This document shows, piece by piece, positions 1 through 8,509 of a stretch of 64,000 nt of DNA. Positions within the stretch are counted from its first letter, which is position 1; the number at the start of each line of letters is the position of its first letter. Below the pieces are notes generated by a model, which was not told the DNA's origin, did no database searches, and saw only the letters and a program-made list of their open reading frames with translations. Position numbers and translations under genes: made by a program. This stretch comes from DVEG01 sp964405435 (lineage in GTDB: Bacteria > Cyanobacteriota > Cyanobacteriia > Cyanobacteriales > Oscillatoriaceae). The stretch lies in contig CAYOOD010000016.1 in assembly GCA_964405435.1 (NCBI GenBank), positions 1-64,000 of the forward strand. The letters are read 5' to 3'.

Positions 1-50
1 CTGATGTTTTTCTCTAATAGTATAATACTATCTTAGCCAACTTAGTATAA

Positions 51-248
51 TTACTCAAGCCCTAAGAATTCACGAGCCTTTTGTCGCAGCTCTTGGTAGG
101 TAAAGTCCCCTCGCTCATTGTCAGTCCCCCTGTAGCCGTCGGCTTTTTCAAATTCCAAAAATTCGCCAAATCCTTCTCTTTGCTCTCTCGTCATTTTGAA
201 TTCCCTGGCAATAGCATTGATTTGCTTAATGTCTCTTTTTGGAGCCAT
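51..248 (-). CDS. Small protein of unknown function, toxin-tail-like
   Basis: A 65-residue, charged, probably helical protein with no signal peptide or membrane segment. I do not recognise a formal family. Its pattern (INAIAREF, then TREQREGFGEFLE, then GDFTYQEL near the C-terminus) recalls the last ~60 residues of some large secreted polymorphic toxins; that is recollection, not a search result. It lies 19 nt downstream of the 188-codon frame on the same strand, so the two are probably cotranscribed. This spacing would fit a toxin-end/immunity arrangement like the clearer one at 27.2-28.0 kb. It could equally be an unrelated small cytoplasmic protein. Confidence 0.5.
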   Translation of the reverse strand: MAPKRDIKQINAIAREFKMTREQREGFGEFLEFEKADGYRGTDNERGDFTYQELRQKAREFLGLE

Positions 249-267
249 CTGCTTCTATTTTTTACTT

Positions 268-798
268 TCATGCCTGCAAAGTCGGTTTAGCCCCCATCGG
301 TACATCCGATCGCGTATAAGTCCAAATTCCCCCCGGTTCTAGCGTCAGCAGCATGTTATGAGGCGTGAACAATTCCCAATAGGATAAATCAAAATCATCC
401 GCCAAATCTGGGAATACTAATAATTTACACCCATTGCTGAATCCGACTGTCAGCACTAAATCCGGGTAGCTGGTTTCAAACGCTGTTATTGTAGTGCCTT
501 CCACCGCCTTAACCTTTTGCTTGAAAATTTCTGGCTCTTCCGCCGAAGTCGTTATAATTCCGCTGGGAGATTCCAGCCGCCATTCCGTACCGCGCGTGCC
601 GAACATCCACGAGCCTGTGTAGAAACCTACCATTTTTTTATGCGAATAAGGAATTTTTTCGCCGACATCAAGGCACAATTCATCTCCATAACTCAAACTG
701 GCTTGCCAACAGGGCTCTCCCAGCATTTCACGAGTTATTTCTATGAGTTTATCCAAGTCAGACTCTTGATTGATTTTTTGGACTATCTCTTCTGGCAT
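268..798 (-). CDS. Conserved-looking hypothetical protein
   Basis: A 176-residue soluble protein of unknown function. I chose the ATG at 798, which gives a start MPEEIVQKI and has GAGG about 10 nt upstream; the reading frame extends to a TTG at 834. It is rich in beta-type segments with many aromatic residues, with a motif SYWELFTPHN and a C-terminal WTYTRSDVP. There is no signal peptide, membrane helix or recognisable catalytic motif. It is upstream of and co-directional with the small gene at 51-248. Its size and fold character would suit an immunity-type protein, but that is only inference from context. Confidence 0.6.
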   Translation of the reverse strand: MPEEIVQKINQESDLDKLIEITREMLGEPCWQASLSYGDELCLDVGEKIPYSHKKMVGFYTGSWMFGTRGTEWRLESPSGIITTSAEEPEIFKQKVKAVEGTTITAFETSYPDLVLTVGFSNGCKLLVFPDLADDFDLSYWELFTPHNMLLTLEPGGIWTYTRSDVPMGAKPTLQA

Positions 799-851
799 GA
801 TAACTATCCCTCGAAAGCATGTTTCTACTTGCAAAGATACCTGAAGGCTCT

Positions 852-955
852 GTAGGGGCGAAGCATTCGCGCAGATAATCTATCGGTTTGTCGCAAATAT
901 TTATCCGCGTTAGCGCAGCCATGCCCGACGAGGCTTAGTGCTTCGCCCCTACTTC
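852..955. repeat. Interspersed palindromic repeat, copy A
   Basis: Begins TAGGGGCGAAGCATTCGCGC and ends with the inverted complement AGTGCTTCGCCCCTAC. The same termini recur near 20529-20601, 31168-31241 and 47857-48027. The right end overlaps the 3' end of pdxA and provides its TAG stop (949-951). The centre carries GCGTTAGCGCAGCCATGCCC, which resembles the smaller nested palindrome seen elsewhere in the window. Confidence 0.75.
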
Positions 956-1974
956 AAGCCTACCCTGTGATTCACGACTTCAGCGGCAAACTGCAAGGCA
1001 GCTTTCATGCTAGAGGCATCGGCAATTCCTTTTCCGGCAATATCAAAAGCGGTGCCGTGATCGGGTGAAGTGCGGATAAATGGCAAGCCGATGGTTGTAT
1101 TGACGGCGCGATCGAACGCCATGAGTTTTACTGGTATTAATCCCTGATCGTGGTACATTGCTAAATAACCATCGTGCGCGCGATCGCCTGCGCCTGAACC
1201 GTACCACGCTTGCCCCGGTTTCACCCACATAGTATCCGGTGGAATAAATCCGTCGAGTGTTAGTTGCGGGCGTTTTTTTCGCTCCGCTTCCAACCACGGA
1301 ATCATCCAATCTATCTCTTCTCGCCCCAATTGTCCGTTTTCGCCGCTGTGGGGATTCAAACCGGCGATCGCAATCCTCGGTTTCTCTATCCCGAAATCCT
1401 GCTGCAAGCACTCCACTAACAAATCGAGCTTTGCAGATAATAATTCCGGCGTCAGCGCTGCCGATACTTGACTGAGGGGAATGTGTGTGGTAGCGAGAAG
1501 CGATCGCAGGGAAAAGCCGCTGTGAGGCGATCGCGCGACAAACAGCATCCCGAATCTTTTCACTCCCGATCGCTCCGCCAGCAATTCTGTTTGACCGGGA
1601 TATTCGCGCCCCGCCGCTTTCCAGCACGCTTTAGAAATTGGCCCCGTGACAATCCCGTGAAACTCTCCCGCCAGAGCGCGCGCGATCGCCTCTTCCATAT
1701 AGGCAAAACTCGCCGCTCCAGAAACCGCATCTCCCCTACCGAGGGTAATTTCGCCCTCTAGGGGCACCTCTAAAATCTCCAACTGTTCTAAATTCTTCTC
1801 CCCTTCTCTGAAGCTGGGGGAGAGGTTCTTGCAAGTCTGCTCCAGTACGGAGCGAGAGCCCACCACTGTCACGTCGCAACAACCCGCCACAGCCGGATCG
1901 GCGATCGCCTTTAAAATCACTTCTGGCCCAATTCCGGCGGGGTCGCCCAGAGTCACCGCTAAACGAGGACGCAT
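949..1974 (-). CDS. pdxA: 4-hydroxythreonine-4-phosphate dehydrogenase
   Basis: Oxidises 4-phosphohydroxy-L-threonine with NAD in pyridoxal phosphate synthesis; a cytoplasmic metal-dependent enzyme. The 341 residues match the family length (~330). The N-terminal GDPAGIGPEV (10-19), TTHIPLSQ, and the C-terminal YHDQGLIPVK (from 274) and RTSPDHGTAFDIAG (about 303-316) carry the metal- and phosphate-binding residues of the family. A short low-complexity insertion (SFREGEKNL) lies around residue 57. The ATG start at 1974 fits the usual N-terminus. The TAG stop belongs to the terminus of an interspersed repeat, so the C-terminal end may have been reset by repeat insertion. The gene stands alone on this strand. 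Confidence 0.96.
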   Translation of the reverse strand: MRPRLAVTLGDPAGIGPEVILKAIADPAVAGCCDVTVVGSRSVLEQTCKNLSPSFREGEKNLEQLEILEVPLEGEITLGRGDAVSGAASFAYMEEAIARALAGEFHGIVTGPISKACWKAAGREYPGQTELLAERSGVKRFGMLFVARSPHSGFSLRSLLATTHIPLSQVSAALTPELLSAKLDLLVECLQQDFGIEKPRIAIAGLNPHSGENGQLGREEIDWMIPWLEAERKKRPQLTLDGFIPPDTMWVKPGQAWYGSGAGDRAHDGYLAMYHDQGLIPVKLMAFDRAVNTTIGLPFIRTSPDHGTAFDIAGKGIADASSMKAALQFAAEVVNHRVGLK

Positions 1975-2172
1975 GTTGAAATCCTATATCTGTAAATTTC
2001 TATATGAAGATTAAATATCAATGGCAAGTTGCGCGATCGAAGCGGCGACCGAACTGATTTACAATCCTTTATGAACTTCTCAGACATGTACTGCCTGTCC
2101 CACTTGCGGGGACAAGCACCACCGTGGCAAGTCCAGCAAACCTTAAACTGATTGCAAAGGAGAGTTAACTAA

Positions 2173-2277
2173 ATGGGCGGCGAAATTTTCAGCACGGCAT
2201 TCATGGCGTTTAGCATTGTTTTCGTCGGTTTGGCCGCAGGCTACCTGTTGCTCAAGCTGCAGGGTGGCGAAGAATAG
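2173..2277 (+). CDS. petM: Cytochrome b6f complex subunit PetM (subunit VII)
   Basis: A 34-residue single-span membrane protein, MGGEIFSTAF at the start and LLLKLQGGEE at the end; the conserved KxQGxEE tail and one central hydrophobic helix are characteristic of PetM. It is a small peripheral subunit of the thylakoid cytochrome b6f complex. AAGGAGAG lies 7-14 nt before the ATG. In many cyanobacteria petM is directly followed by ycf39; here the same pair is present on the same strand but separated by an oppositely oriented zinc-regulator gene. Confidence 0.9.
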   Translation: MGGEIFSTAFMAFSIVFVGLAAGYLLLKLQGGEE

Positions 2278-2321
2278 CGAGATTCGTTGGGGTTTCTCCC
2301 GACAGTCACTCGCTCGGTCGC

Positions 2322-2741
2322 TCAGTCTTCCGTCTCATCCAAGTGCTCAGCCACCTCCCGGTAGAGGTTGAGCACGTGATTGTCTTTTAAGTGGTAGAAA
2401 ACATTCCGCCCCTGCTTGCGATAGCCGACGAGGCGCATCGCCCGCAGCGATCGCAGTTGGTGGGAAACCGCTGATTCGCTCATCTTCACCGCCGCTGCCA
2501 AATCGCAAACGCACAGTTCCTGCATCGCCAGCGCCGACACGATCCGCAAGCGGCTCGCATCTCCCAGCAAGCTAAAAAATTCTGCCATCCGCTGCGCTTT
2601 CTCGTAGCTGAGAATATTTTGGTGTACCTGGCGAACGCTACTCAGGTCAACCGGATGCGCCGCAGTGCAGCTCAAATCGTCTGCGATCGGCGGCGGCGTA
2701 CTTTCGCATTGAGCGTGAAGCTGATTGTACATATAACCCAA
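2322..2741 (-). CDS. ziaR: ArsR/SmtB-family zinc-responsive repressor (ZiaR-like)
   Basis: Winged-helix metalloregulator of 139 residues. The recognition helix region is SESAVSHQLRSLR, and the alpha-3 helix has ELCVCDLA. The C-terminal alpha-5 metal site keeps the SmtB spacing: Asp120, His122, His133, Glu136. The N-terminus adds Cys12 and Cys27, as in ZiaR-type proteins that use extra cysteines. It matches my recollection of Synechocystis ZiaR closely, including NHVxNLYREVAxHL. Such proteins repress a zinc exporter or metallothionein gene until Zn binds. No zinc transporter gene is in the window, so the target is unknown. It is divergent from ycf39, and I saw no clear 12-2-12 operator between them. 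Confidence 0.88.
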   Translation of the reverse strand: MGYMYNQLHAQCESTPPPIADDLSCTAAHPVDLSSVRQVHQNILSYEKAQRMAEFFSLLGDASRLRIVSALAMQELCVCDLAAAVKMSESAVSHQLRSLRAMRLVGYRKQGRNVFYHLKDNHVLNLYREVAEHLDETED

Positions 2742-3013
2742 CAGGATTGCAGCAAGTCTTTAACTTAACACTAGCTTCAATGCTGCCTGCTTGCCACAAA
2801 CTTTCCTGCAACTGCGACTCTTGACGACTGGGCATCGCATCGGGCACGGTCTTATTAGAAGGCTATTGCCGGAAATCGTACCACTTCTTCTCCGGTATTG
2901 TCCTTCCGGTGGCAGCTCGGCGGCCATTGGCAGAGTTTTGTTAAGTTTTGTGTTAAAATGAGAATAATCTGATACCATCTTAGAGAAAGTTTTAAGATTC
3001 ATAATTATCCTGC

Positions 3014-3985
3014 ATGACTATATTGGTTGTCGGTGCCACCGGTACCTTAGGCAGACAGGTAGTTCGTCGGGCCTTAGATGAAGGGCACGAGGTGCGCTGT
3101 CTAGTGCGCAGTTTTAAGAGGGCTGCCTTTTTGAAAGAATGGGGTGCTGAACTGGTACGGGGCGACCTGTGCGATCCCCAGACCCTGCCACCTGCTCTCG
3201 AAGGCGTGAGTGCTGTCATCGACGCGGCAACGGCTAGACCGACAGATTCCCTGAGCATCAAACAGGTAGACTGGGAGGGCAAGGTCGCACTGATTCAGGC
3301 AACCAAAGCCGCCGGCGTCAACCGCTATATCTTCTTTTCAATTCTGGATGCCGAGAAATATCCCCATGTGCCGCTGATGGAAATCAAGCACTGTACCGAG
3401 GGGTTTCTGGCAGAATCTGGGTTGAATTACACCATCCTGCAGTTGAGCGGGTTCATGCAAGGATTGATTGGCCAGTACGCGATCCCGATTTTGGAGAATC
3501 AAGCCGTTTGGGTGACGGGCGAAACCGCACCAGTAGCGTTTATGGATACGCAAGACGTGGCCAAGTTTGGCGTCCGCGCCCTCTCCGTTCCCGAAACCGA
3601 AAAGAAAACATTTCCGGTGGTGGGAACTCGCGCTTGGGACGCCGATGAAATCATCCGCCTGTGCGAAAGACTCTCCGGGCAAGAAGCGAAGGTAACGCGC
3701 CTGCCTCTCGGGTTGCTGCGTGCGGTTCGCAAAATCGCTCTATTCTTTCAGTGGGGCTGGAATCTCGCCGATCGCTTGGCGTTTGCCGAAGTACAAGCCT
3801 CTGGCAGACCGGTAACGGCTCCGATGGAGGAAGTCTATCAAGTCTTTGGGCTAAACGCTCAAGAGACGACCACCTTAGAATCCTACCTGCAAGAATACTT
3901 CAGTCGCATTTTGAAGAAGCTGAAGGAATTGGATTACGAACAAGCGAAACTCAAAAAGCAGTCGAAAAGAAAGATACCCTTTTAA
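3014..3985 (+). CDS. ycf39: Ycf39-type SDR protein, photosystem II assembly factor
   Basis: Atypical short-chain dehydrogenase/reductase of 323 residues. The N-terminal nucleotide-binding motif GATGTLG is at residues 7-13, followed by VRCLVR and GAELVRGDL. The body (AATARPTDSLSIKQVDWEGK, then FFSILDAEKYPHVPLMEIK) is typical of Ycf39, which lacks the classical YxxxK pair. In cyanobacteria Ycf39 works with Hlip proteins to deliver chlorophyll during D1 synthesis (established for Synechocystis). It has a lysine-rich tail. petM is upstream on the same strand beyond the inserted regulator gene, and nadK follows. Confidence 0.92.
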   Translation: MTILVVGATGTLGRQVVRRALDEGHEVRCLVRSFKRAAFLKEWGAELVRGDLCDPQTLPPALEGVSAVIDAATARPTDSLSIKQVDWEGKVALIQATKAAGVNRYIFFSILDAEKYPHVPLMEIKHCTEGFLAESGLNYTILQLSGFMQGLIGQYAIPILENQAVWVTGETAPVAFMDTQDVAKFGVRALSVPETEKKTFPVVGTRAWDADEIIRLCERLSGQEAKVTRLPLGLLRAVRKIALFFQWGWNLADRLAFAEVQASGRPVTAPMEEVYQVFGLNAQETTTLESYLQEYFSRILKKLKELDYEQAKLKKQSKRKIPF

Positions 3986-4187
3986 AAGTGAAGGCGCTCC
4001 TAACTGGCGAGCGTGCCCCAGTCCCAAAGAAAAATGCGATCGCTCGCTTGTAGGGCGATCGCGTCTCATCCAAAGGCCAAAAGCACCGTCGCCTTCAGCA
4101 TCACACCCGAGAGCGACAGACTCCGTGTCGATCGCCTCCCATACCTCAAAAAAAAGCAACACCTTACCCCTTAACCGGACTCCGATC

Positions 4188-5105
4188 GTGCCGAAAGCTG
4201 GGATTATCTACAACGAAATAAAGCCCGTCGCTTGTCGCGTGGCTGAAGAACTCAAAGACAAGCTAATTTCTCGTGGTTGGGATGTGTGTCTGGCAAGCGG
4301 TGCCGGCGGCATTCTCGGCTATTCCAGCCCTGAAAAGCCTGTTTGTCACACGCCGATCGATCAATTGGTGCCTGCTGGCTTCGATCGCGACATGACATTT
4401 GCTATCGTCCTCGGAGGAGACGGTACGGTACTCGCGGCTGCTCGCCAAGTTGCTCCCTGCGGCATCCCGCTGCTCACCGTCAATACCGGGCACATGGGTT
4501 TCCTGACAGAAACCTACCTCAACCATTTGCCGCAAGCGATCGAACAGGTACTCTCGGGCACTTACGAAATCGAAGAACGGACGATGCTGTCGGTGCAACT
4601 GCTTCGAGACGATGTTGCCATTTGGGAAGCCCTGTGTCTGAATGAAATGGTACTGCACCGAGAACCGCTGACGTGCATGTGCCACTTTGAAATAGAAGTA
4701 GGCCGACACTCCCCCGTAGATATCGCGGCTGACGGCATCATTATTTCTACTCCCACCGGTTCGACCGCCTACGCCCTCTCCGCCGGAGGGCCAGTTATCG
4801 CCCCCGGGGTGCCCGTCATGCAGCTCGTGCCGATTTGTCCTCATTCTCTGGCATCCCGCGCGCTGGTATTTGCCAACACCGAGCCGGTAACTATCTTCCC
4901 GGCAAATCCCGATCGCCTGGTGATGGTGGTCGATGGAAATGCCGGCTGCTATGTTTTGCCCTCCGATCGCGTCCGCATGAAGCGATCGCCCTACTTTGCA
5001 CGCTTCATCCGCCTGCAACCTCCCGAGTTTTTCCACATCCTGCGCGAAAAATTGGGCTGGGGCTTGCCCCACATTGCCAAACCCTCTTCTGTGGAAATCC
5101 CCTGA
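4188..5105 (+). CDS. nadK: NAD kinase
   Basis: Phosphorylates NAD to NADP in the cytoplasm. I take the GTG at 4188, giving MPKAGIIYNEIKPVACR, which is the usual cyanobacterial N-terminus; the frame is open to an ATG at 4125 but the extra 21 residues are low-complexity. The length is 305 residues. Key motifs are GGDGT (76-80), NTGHMGF, the LNEMVLHRE segment that contacts NAD, and DGIIISTPTGSTAYALSAGGP. The C-terminus includes RSPYFARFIRLQ. It is followed by an AT-rich gap before xseA. Confidence 0.95.
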   Translation: MPKAGIIYNEIKPVACRVAEELKDKLISRGWDVCLASGAGGILGYSSPEKPVCHTPIDQLVPAGFDRDMTFAIVLGGDGTVLAAARQVAPCGIPLLTVNTGHMGFLTETYLNHLPQAIEQVLSGTYEIEERTMLSVQLLRDDVAIWEALCLNEMVLHREPLTCMCHFEIEVGRHSPVDIAADGIIISTPTGSTAYALSAGGPVIAPGVPVMQLVPICPHSLASRALVFANTEPVTIFPANPDRLVMVVDGNAGCYVLPSDRVRMKRSPYFARFIRLQPPEFFHILREKLGWGLPHIAKPSSVEIP

Positions 5106-5427
5106 AAAAAGCAAATATTTTGCGATTTTAGATTTAAAATTTTAGTAAAAAAAAGGGGGTAGCTGCTACAAATTACGATAAAGTATATTTACAAATTTTC
5201 CAAAAAACCTATTTTCATACAGGTTTAATACAATCTGTCAGACCGCCAAGTCCCCCGACTTTCTCCCAGGCAAACAACAGGCCCAGTTTCTCCAAAAAGC
5301 TCGGCCTGTTGCCAGCAAGCCGCTTGACTAAATAGCTCGTATATGCTAGACAAAAGAGGGAAGATGCCTTTTTTGTAAAAGGGAAAAAAATTCTCTCTTC
5401 CATTTCATTCTCCCCCCCTCTCCCCCC
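5106..5427. other. Intergenic region nadK-xseA
   Basis: AT-rich 320-bp gap. It contains an inverted repeat AACAGGCC (5274-5281) with GGCCTGTT about 19 nt further on, and an unsupported 62-codon minus-strand frame (5215-5403). I see no gene I can defend. Confidence 0.4.
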
Positions 5428-6594
5428 ATGCCCGATCGGATGCTTTTAGATAGCTGCTTGTCAGTAGCAGGGCTAACGGTTTACGTCAAAGAACTGCTAG
5501 AAACCGATCGCCAGCTACAGTATGTCTGGGTAACCGGGGAAGTTGGCGAAGCCAATCAAGCTCGCAGCGGGCACCTGTACTTTACCCTCAAAGATCCGAA
5601 GTTTGAGGCAACCGTCAAGTGCGCCGTCTGGAACAGCCAGCGGGATAAATTGGCGGCAGCCGTGGCTCGCGGCAAGCAACTGCTCGTCCGGGGCAGCATT
5701 AGCCTGTATCCCCCGCAGGGAGAATACAAACTCATTGTCGATCGCGCCATCGATGCGGGAGAAGGGCTGTTGGCGCTGCGCCTGCGACAAATGCGATCGC
5801 GCCTAGAAGCCGAAGGGCTCTTCGATTCAGAACGAAAGCGCGCTCTCCCCCCTCATCCCCAAACCGTCGCCGTCGTCACCTCCCCGAACGCCGCCGCTTG
5901 GGGGGACATTCAGCGCACCCTCAAACAGCGCTATCCCGGCTTGCACGTTTTGCTCTCCCCCGCAACTGTGCAGGGTGAGGAAGCGCCTGACTCGATCGCT
6001 GCGGCAATCGATCGCGTCGATCGCGACGGGCGCGCCGAGGTACTGATTTTGGCCCGGGGCGGTGGGGCGGTTGATGACTTGGGATGTTTTAATGACGAGC
6101 GAGTCGTCAGAGCGATCGCTAATTGTTCGATACCAGTCATCACCGGCATCGGGCACCAGCGCGACGAATCTCTCGCCGATCTCGCTGCCGATTTTTGCGC
6201 CCACACTCCCACCGCTGCTGCCGAAAGAGCCGTGCCAGAACTCGCCAGTCTCTATGCCGAACACCGGCAGCGCGTCTTGGCTGTGCGCGAAGCGGCGATC
6301 GAACAATATAAAATAGCGGCTAGCGCCCTGCTTTCCCTGCGCAAACAATTGGTGCAGCAAGTGGAAGATCGCTTGCTACAGGAAACGTTTCGCTGTCAGC
6401 AGTTGCGGCAAAAACTCGACGCCCTCCACCCGGAAGCCTTACTCAAGCGCGGCTATGCGCTTGTACAGCGCGCGGACGGGGCGATCGCCCGTTCCACCGA
6501 TGGATTGACACCCGGGCAGGAGCTATTTATTCATCTCGGTCAGGGTAAAATAAAAGTTAAAATCACAGAAATTGTAGGGCGCGATGTTCCCTAA
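5428..6594 (+). CDS. xseA: Exodeoxyribonuclease VII large subunit
   Basis: Catalytic subunit of the single-strand-specific exonuclease VII (with XseB). The 388 residues contain the N-terminal OB-fold (GEVGEANQARSGHLYFTLKD, about residues 37-56), the central catalytic domain with VVTSPNAAAWGDIQRTL, RGGGAVDDL and TGIGHQRDESLADLAADFCAHTPTAAAE (written here as separate short motifs of one block), then a coiled-coil helical region and a short C-terminal HPEALLKRGYAL segment. The C-terminal coiled coil is on the short side for the family. xseB follows directly, the usual order. Confidence 0.95.
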   Translation: MPDRMLLDSCLSVAGLTVYVKELLETDRQLQYVWVTGEVGEANQARSGHLYFTLKDPKFEATVKCAVWNSQRDKLAAAVARGKQLLVRGSISLYPPQGEYKLIVDRAIDAGEGLLALRLRQMRSRLEAEGLFDSERKRALPPHPQTVAVVTSPNAAAWGDIQRTLKQRYPGLHVLLSPATVQGEEAPDSIAAAIDRVDRDGRAEVLILARGGGAVDDLGCFNDERVVRAIANCSIPVITGIGHQRDESLADLAADFCAHTPTAAAERAVPELASLYAEHRQRVLAVREAAIEQYKIAASALLSLRKQLVQQVEDRLLQETFRCQQLRQKLDALHPEALLKRGYALVQRADGAIARSTDGLTPGQELFIHLGQGKIKVKITEIVGRDVP

Positions 6595-6679
6595 TTTTTG
6601 CGTGATTTACCCCAATTTTTCTCTTTTTTTCATTGAAAATTACAGGTTTATCTCTAAACTTTTGAATCTAAACGCTCAA

Positions 6680-6904
6680 ATGAAAGTCACTCCCAACCAG
6701 CAAAGCTGGAACTATGAATCGGCGGTTGCCAGAGTAGAAGCAATTCTCGAACAAATCGAATCTGGAGAACTAGAAATTCATGCAGTTTTTGAAAAATTTG
6801 ATGCGGCTGTAAAAGATTTATCTGAGTGCGAAAAATTCCTGGCCGAGCGGCAGCGAACAATGGATTTATTAATAGAAAATTTGACAGCCGAGGTCGAATT
6901 TTAG
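6680..6904 (+). CDS. xseB: Exodeoxyribonuclease VII small subunit
   Basis: A 74-residue helical subunit that coats the XseA coiled coil. The frame is open upstream to an ATG at 6584 overlapping xseA, but those 32 residues are hydrophobic and unlike XseB, so I use the ATG at 6680. The sequence WNYESAVARVEAILEQIESG and a later FEKFDAAVKDLSECEKFL fit the family pattern. It sits 85 nt after xseA and is probably cotranscribed with it. Confidence 0.9.
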   Translation: MKVTPNQQSWNYESAVARVEAILEQIESGELEIHAVFEKFDAAVKDLSECEKFLAERQRTMDLLIENLTAEVEF

Positions 6905-7079
6905 GGATGATGCGGGCCGATGCGCGGGGAGGGAAAGAATGCAAGTGTTGGCAAAAACGCGCTACAGCCAGCTTGTCTTGCCCAATGGAGGGTGACGTCT
7001 CGATTGAAGCAGGCGATCGAGTCGTGCTACAAATATTGAGTATTTGCCTACTTCCCAATCCGAGCGAGTTAGAATTTCT

Positions 7080-7775
7080 ATGAACGCCGTTACGGTTGAG
7101 CGCAGCCCGAGCGTCTTAGTGATTGAAGCGGACCTAACGCTGGCTGAGCATGTGAGCTTAGATTTAAAAGAAGCAGGCTATGACCCCGTTGTAGCTGGCG
7201 ACGCGATCGCGGGGCTCCATCAAGCCCATCAATTGCACCCGTCTTTGATAGTCGTGGATCGGATGCTGGCGGGAGAGTCCGGGCTGGAACTGTGTACCCA
7301 GTTGCGAAAAGCCGGCAATCGCGTTCCCTTGCTGGTATTGATGGCCCGAGATACCGTTGAGGATCGGGTAGCTTGCTTGGAAGCGGGAGCGGACGATTAC
7401 TTTCTCAAGCCCTATCGCAGCGAAGAATTTTTGCGGCTCGTCCGCCTGTACCTGCAGCCCGATCGCAGCGGTGCCGAGCATTTGCGGTTCTCTGACTTGG
7501 TACTCGACTTGTCCGCGCGCAGGGCTTCCCGCAGCGGACGGGCGATCGACCTGACGATGAAGGAATTTGAATTGCTCAAGTATTTAATGGAGCATCCCAG
7601 AGAAGTCCTCTCGCGCGACCAGATTCTGGAAAATGTTTGGGGGTATGACTTCATGGGAGAGTCGAACGTCATAGAAGTTTACATCCGTTACTTGCGCCTG
7701 AAAATAGAAGATGAGGGCCAAAAGCGCCTGATTCAGACGGTGCGGGGTGTCGGCTACGTTTTGCGGGAAGCGTAG
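7080..7775 (+). CDS. nblR: OmpR-type response regulator, NblR-like
   Basis: A 231-residue protein: receiver domain (about 10-120) and winged-helix DNA-binding domain (about 135-231, ending LIQTVRGVGYVLREA). I recognise the receiver as NblR-like from VSLDLKEAGYDPVV, VVDRMLAGESGLELC and LMARDTVEDRVACLEAGADD. The phospho-acceptor Asp and the Lys in FLKPY are present, but the acidic pair at the start is reduced (IEAD) and the conserved Thr/Ser is Ala (MARD). This fits reports that NblR works without canonical phosphorylation. NblR drives phycobilisome degradation and survival under nutrient or high-light stress. The start at 7080 is preferred to the in-frame ATG at 7044. Confidence 0.82.
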   Translation: MNAVTVERSPSVLVIEADLTLAEHVSLDLKEAGYDPVVAGDAIAGLHQAHQLHPSLIVVDRMLAGESGLELCTQLRKAGNRVPLLVLMARDTVEDRVACLEAGADDYFLKPYRSEEFLRLVRLYLQPDRSGAEHLRFSDLVLDLSARRASRSGRAIDLTMKEFELLKYLMEHPREVLSRDQILENVWGYDFMGESNVIEVYIRYLRLKIEDEGQKRLIQTVRGVGYVLREA

Positions 7776-7918
7776 GGGCGAGAAAGTGGGAGCGGGTCAG
7801 GAACAAGTTCTCCGCACATAAGTCTCAGTTCTCACTTCACGCTTGAGTGTGGCAGGGAGCGATCGCCGTCTCCTGGATCGGGCCAGCAGTTGCACGTTAG
7901 CTTTCAGAGAGCCTTTGA

Positions 7919-8509
7919 ATGTTACAATCATACAGACAGTACAATCGGCCCCCTCAAAGGCTGAAATTGAATCCCTCTCAGGGATGGAAGTTTGCCTTGG
8001 TTTTCAGTGTCTGGTTGATGGGATGTTCTGGGCCTTTAAAAGCAGTCCAATCTTCCGCAACGCCCTCGCAGTCAGCGCCGCCACCAGTGCAGGCTAGCCT
8101 GGGGCAAAACCTGCCCATCTCAGCGCGGGCGACGATCGGCGGTCAGGTTATCCAATTGGAAGTGGCCAGGACGGTAGAACAGCAGGCGATGGGGCTGATG
8201 TATCGAAAATCTCTGGCTGACGACCGGGGAATGCTGTTTCCGTTTAACCCCCCCAGACCGGTAAATTTCTGGATGAAAAATGTCGCCATCAATCTGGACA
8301 TGATTTTTCTGCGGGACGGACAAGTGCAAGCGATCGCCGCCAATGTACCTCCCTGTAGGGAAATCCCGTGTCCAACCTACGGCCCCGGCGCAACGGCGAT
8401 CGACCAAGTGATCGAACTGCGGGGGGGGCGGGCCAGCGAACTGGGCCTGAAAGTGGGCGATCGCATTGCCGTCGAGTTTTTAGATCCCGATCCAGCAGGT
8501 GGCCCATAA
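7919..8509 (+). CDS. DUF192-family lipoprotein
   Basis: A 196-residue exported protein of unknown biochemical role. Residues 24-36 form a hydrophobic signal segment ending in a lipobox LMGC, so it is probably a lipoprotein. The DUF192 domain (about 70-190) shows the typical motifs RTVEQQAMGLMYRKSL, GMLFPF, FWMKN and LDMIFL. An Ala/Pro/Gln/Ser-rich linker separates the lipid anchor from the domain. It is a single gene following nblR on the same strand with a 143-bp gap. Confidence 0.88.
   Translation: MLQSYRQYNRPPQRLKLNPSQGWKFALVFSVWLMGCSGPLKAVQSSATPSQSAPPPVQASLGQNLPISARATIGGQVIQLEVARTVEQQAMGLMYRKSLADDRGMLFPFNPPRPVNFWMKNVAINLDMIFLRDGQVQAIAANVPPCREIPCPTYGPGATAIDQVIELRGGRASELGLKVGDRIAVEFLDPDPAGGP

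Noticed and set aside
5215..5403. 62-codon minus frame between nadK and xseA
   Set aside because: No recognisable motif or context; the start lies in a pyrimidine-rich run just before xseA.
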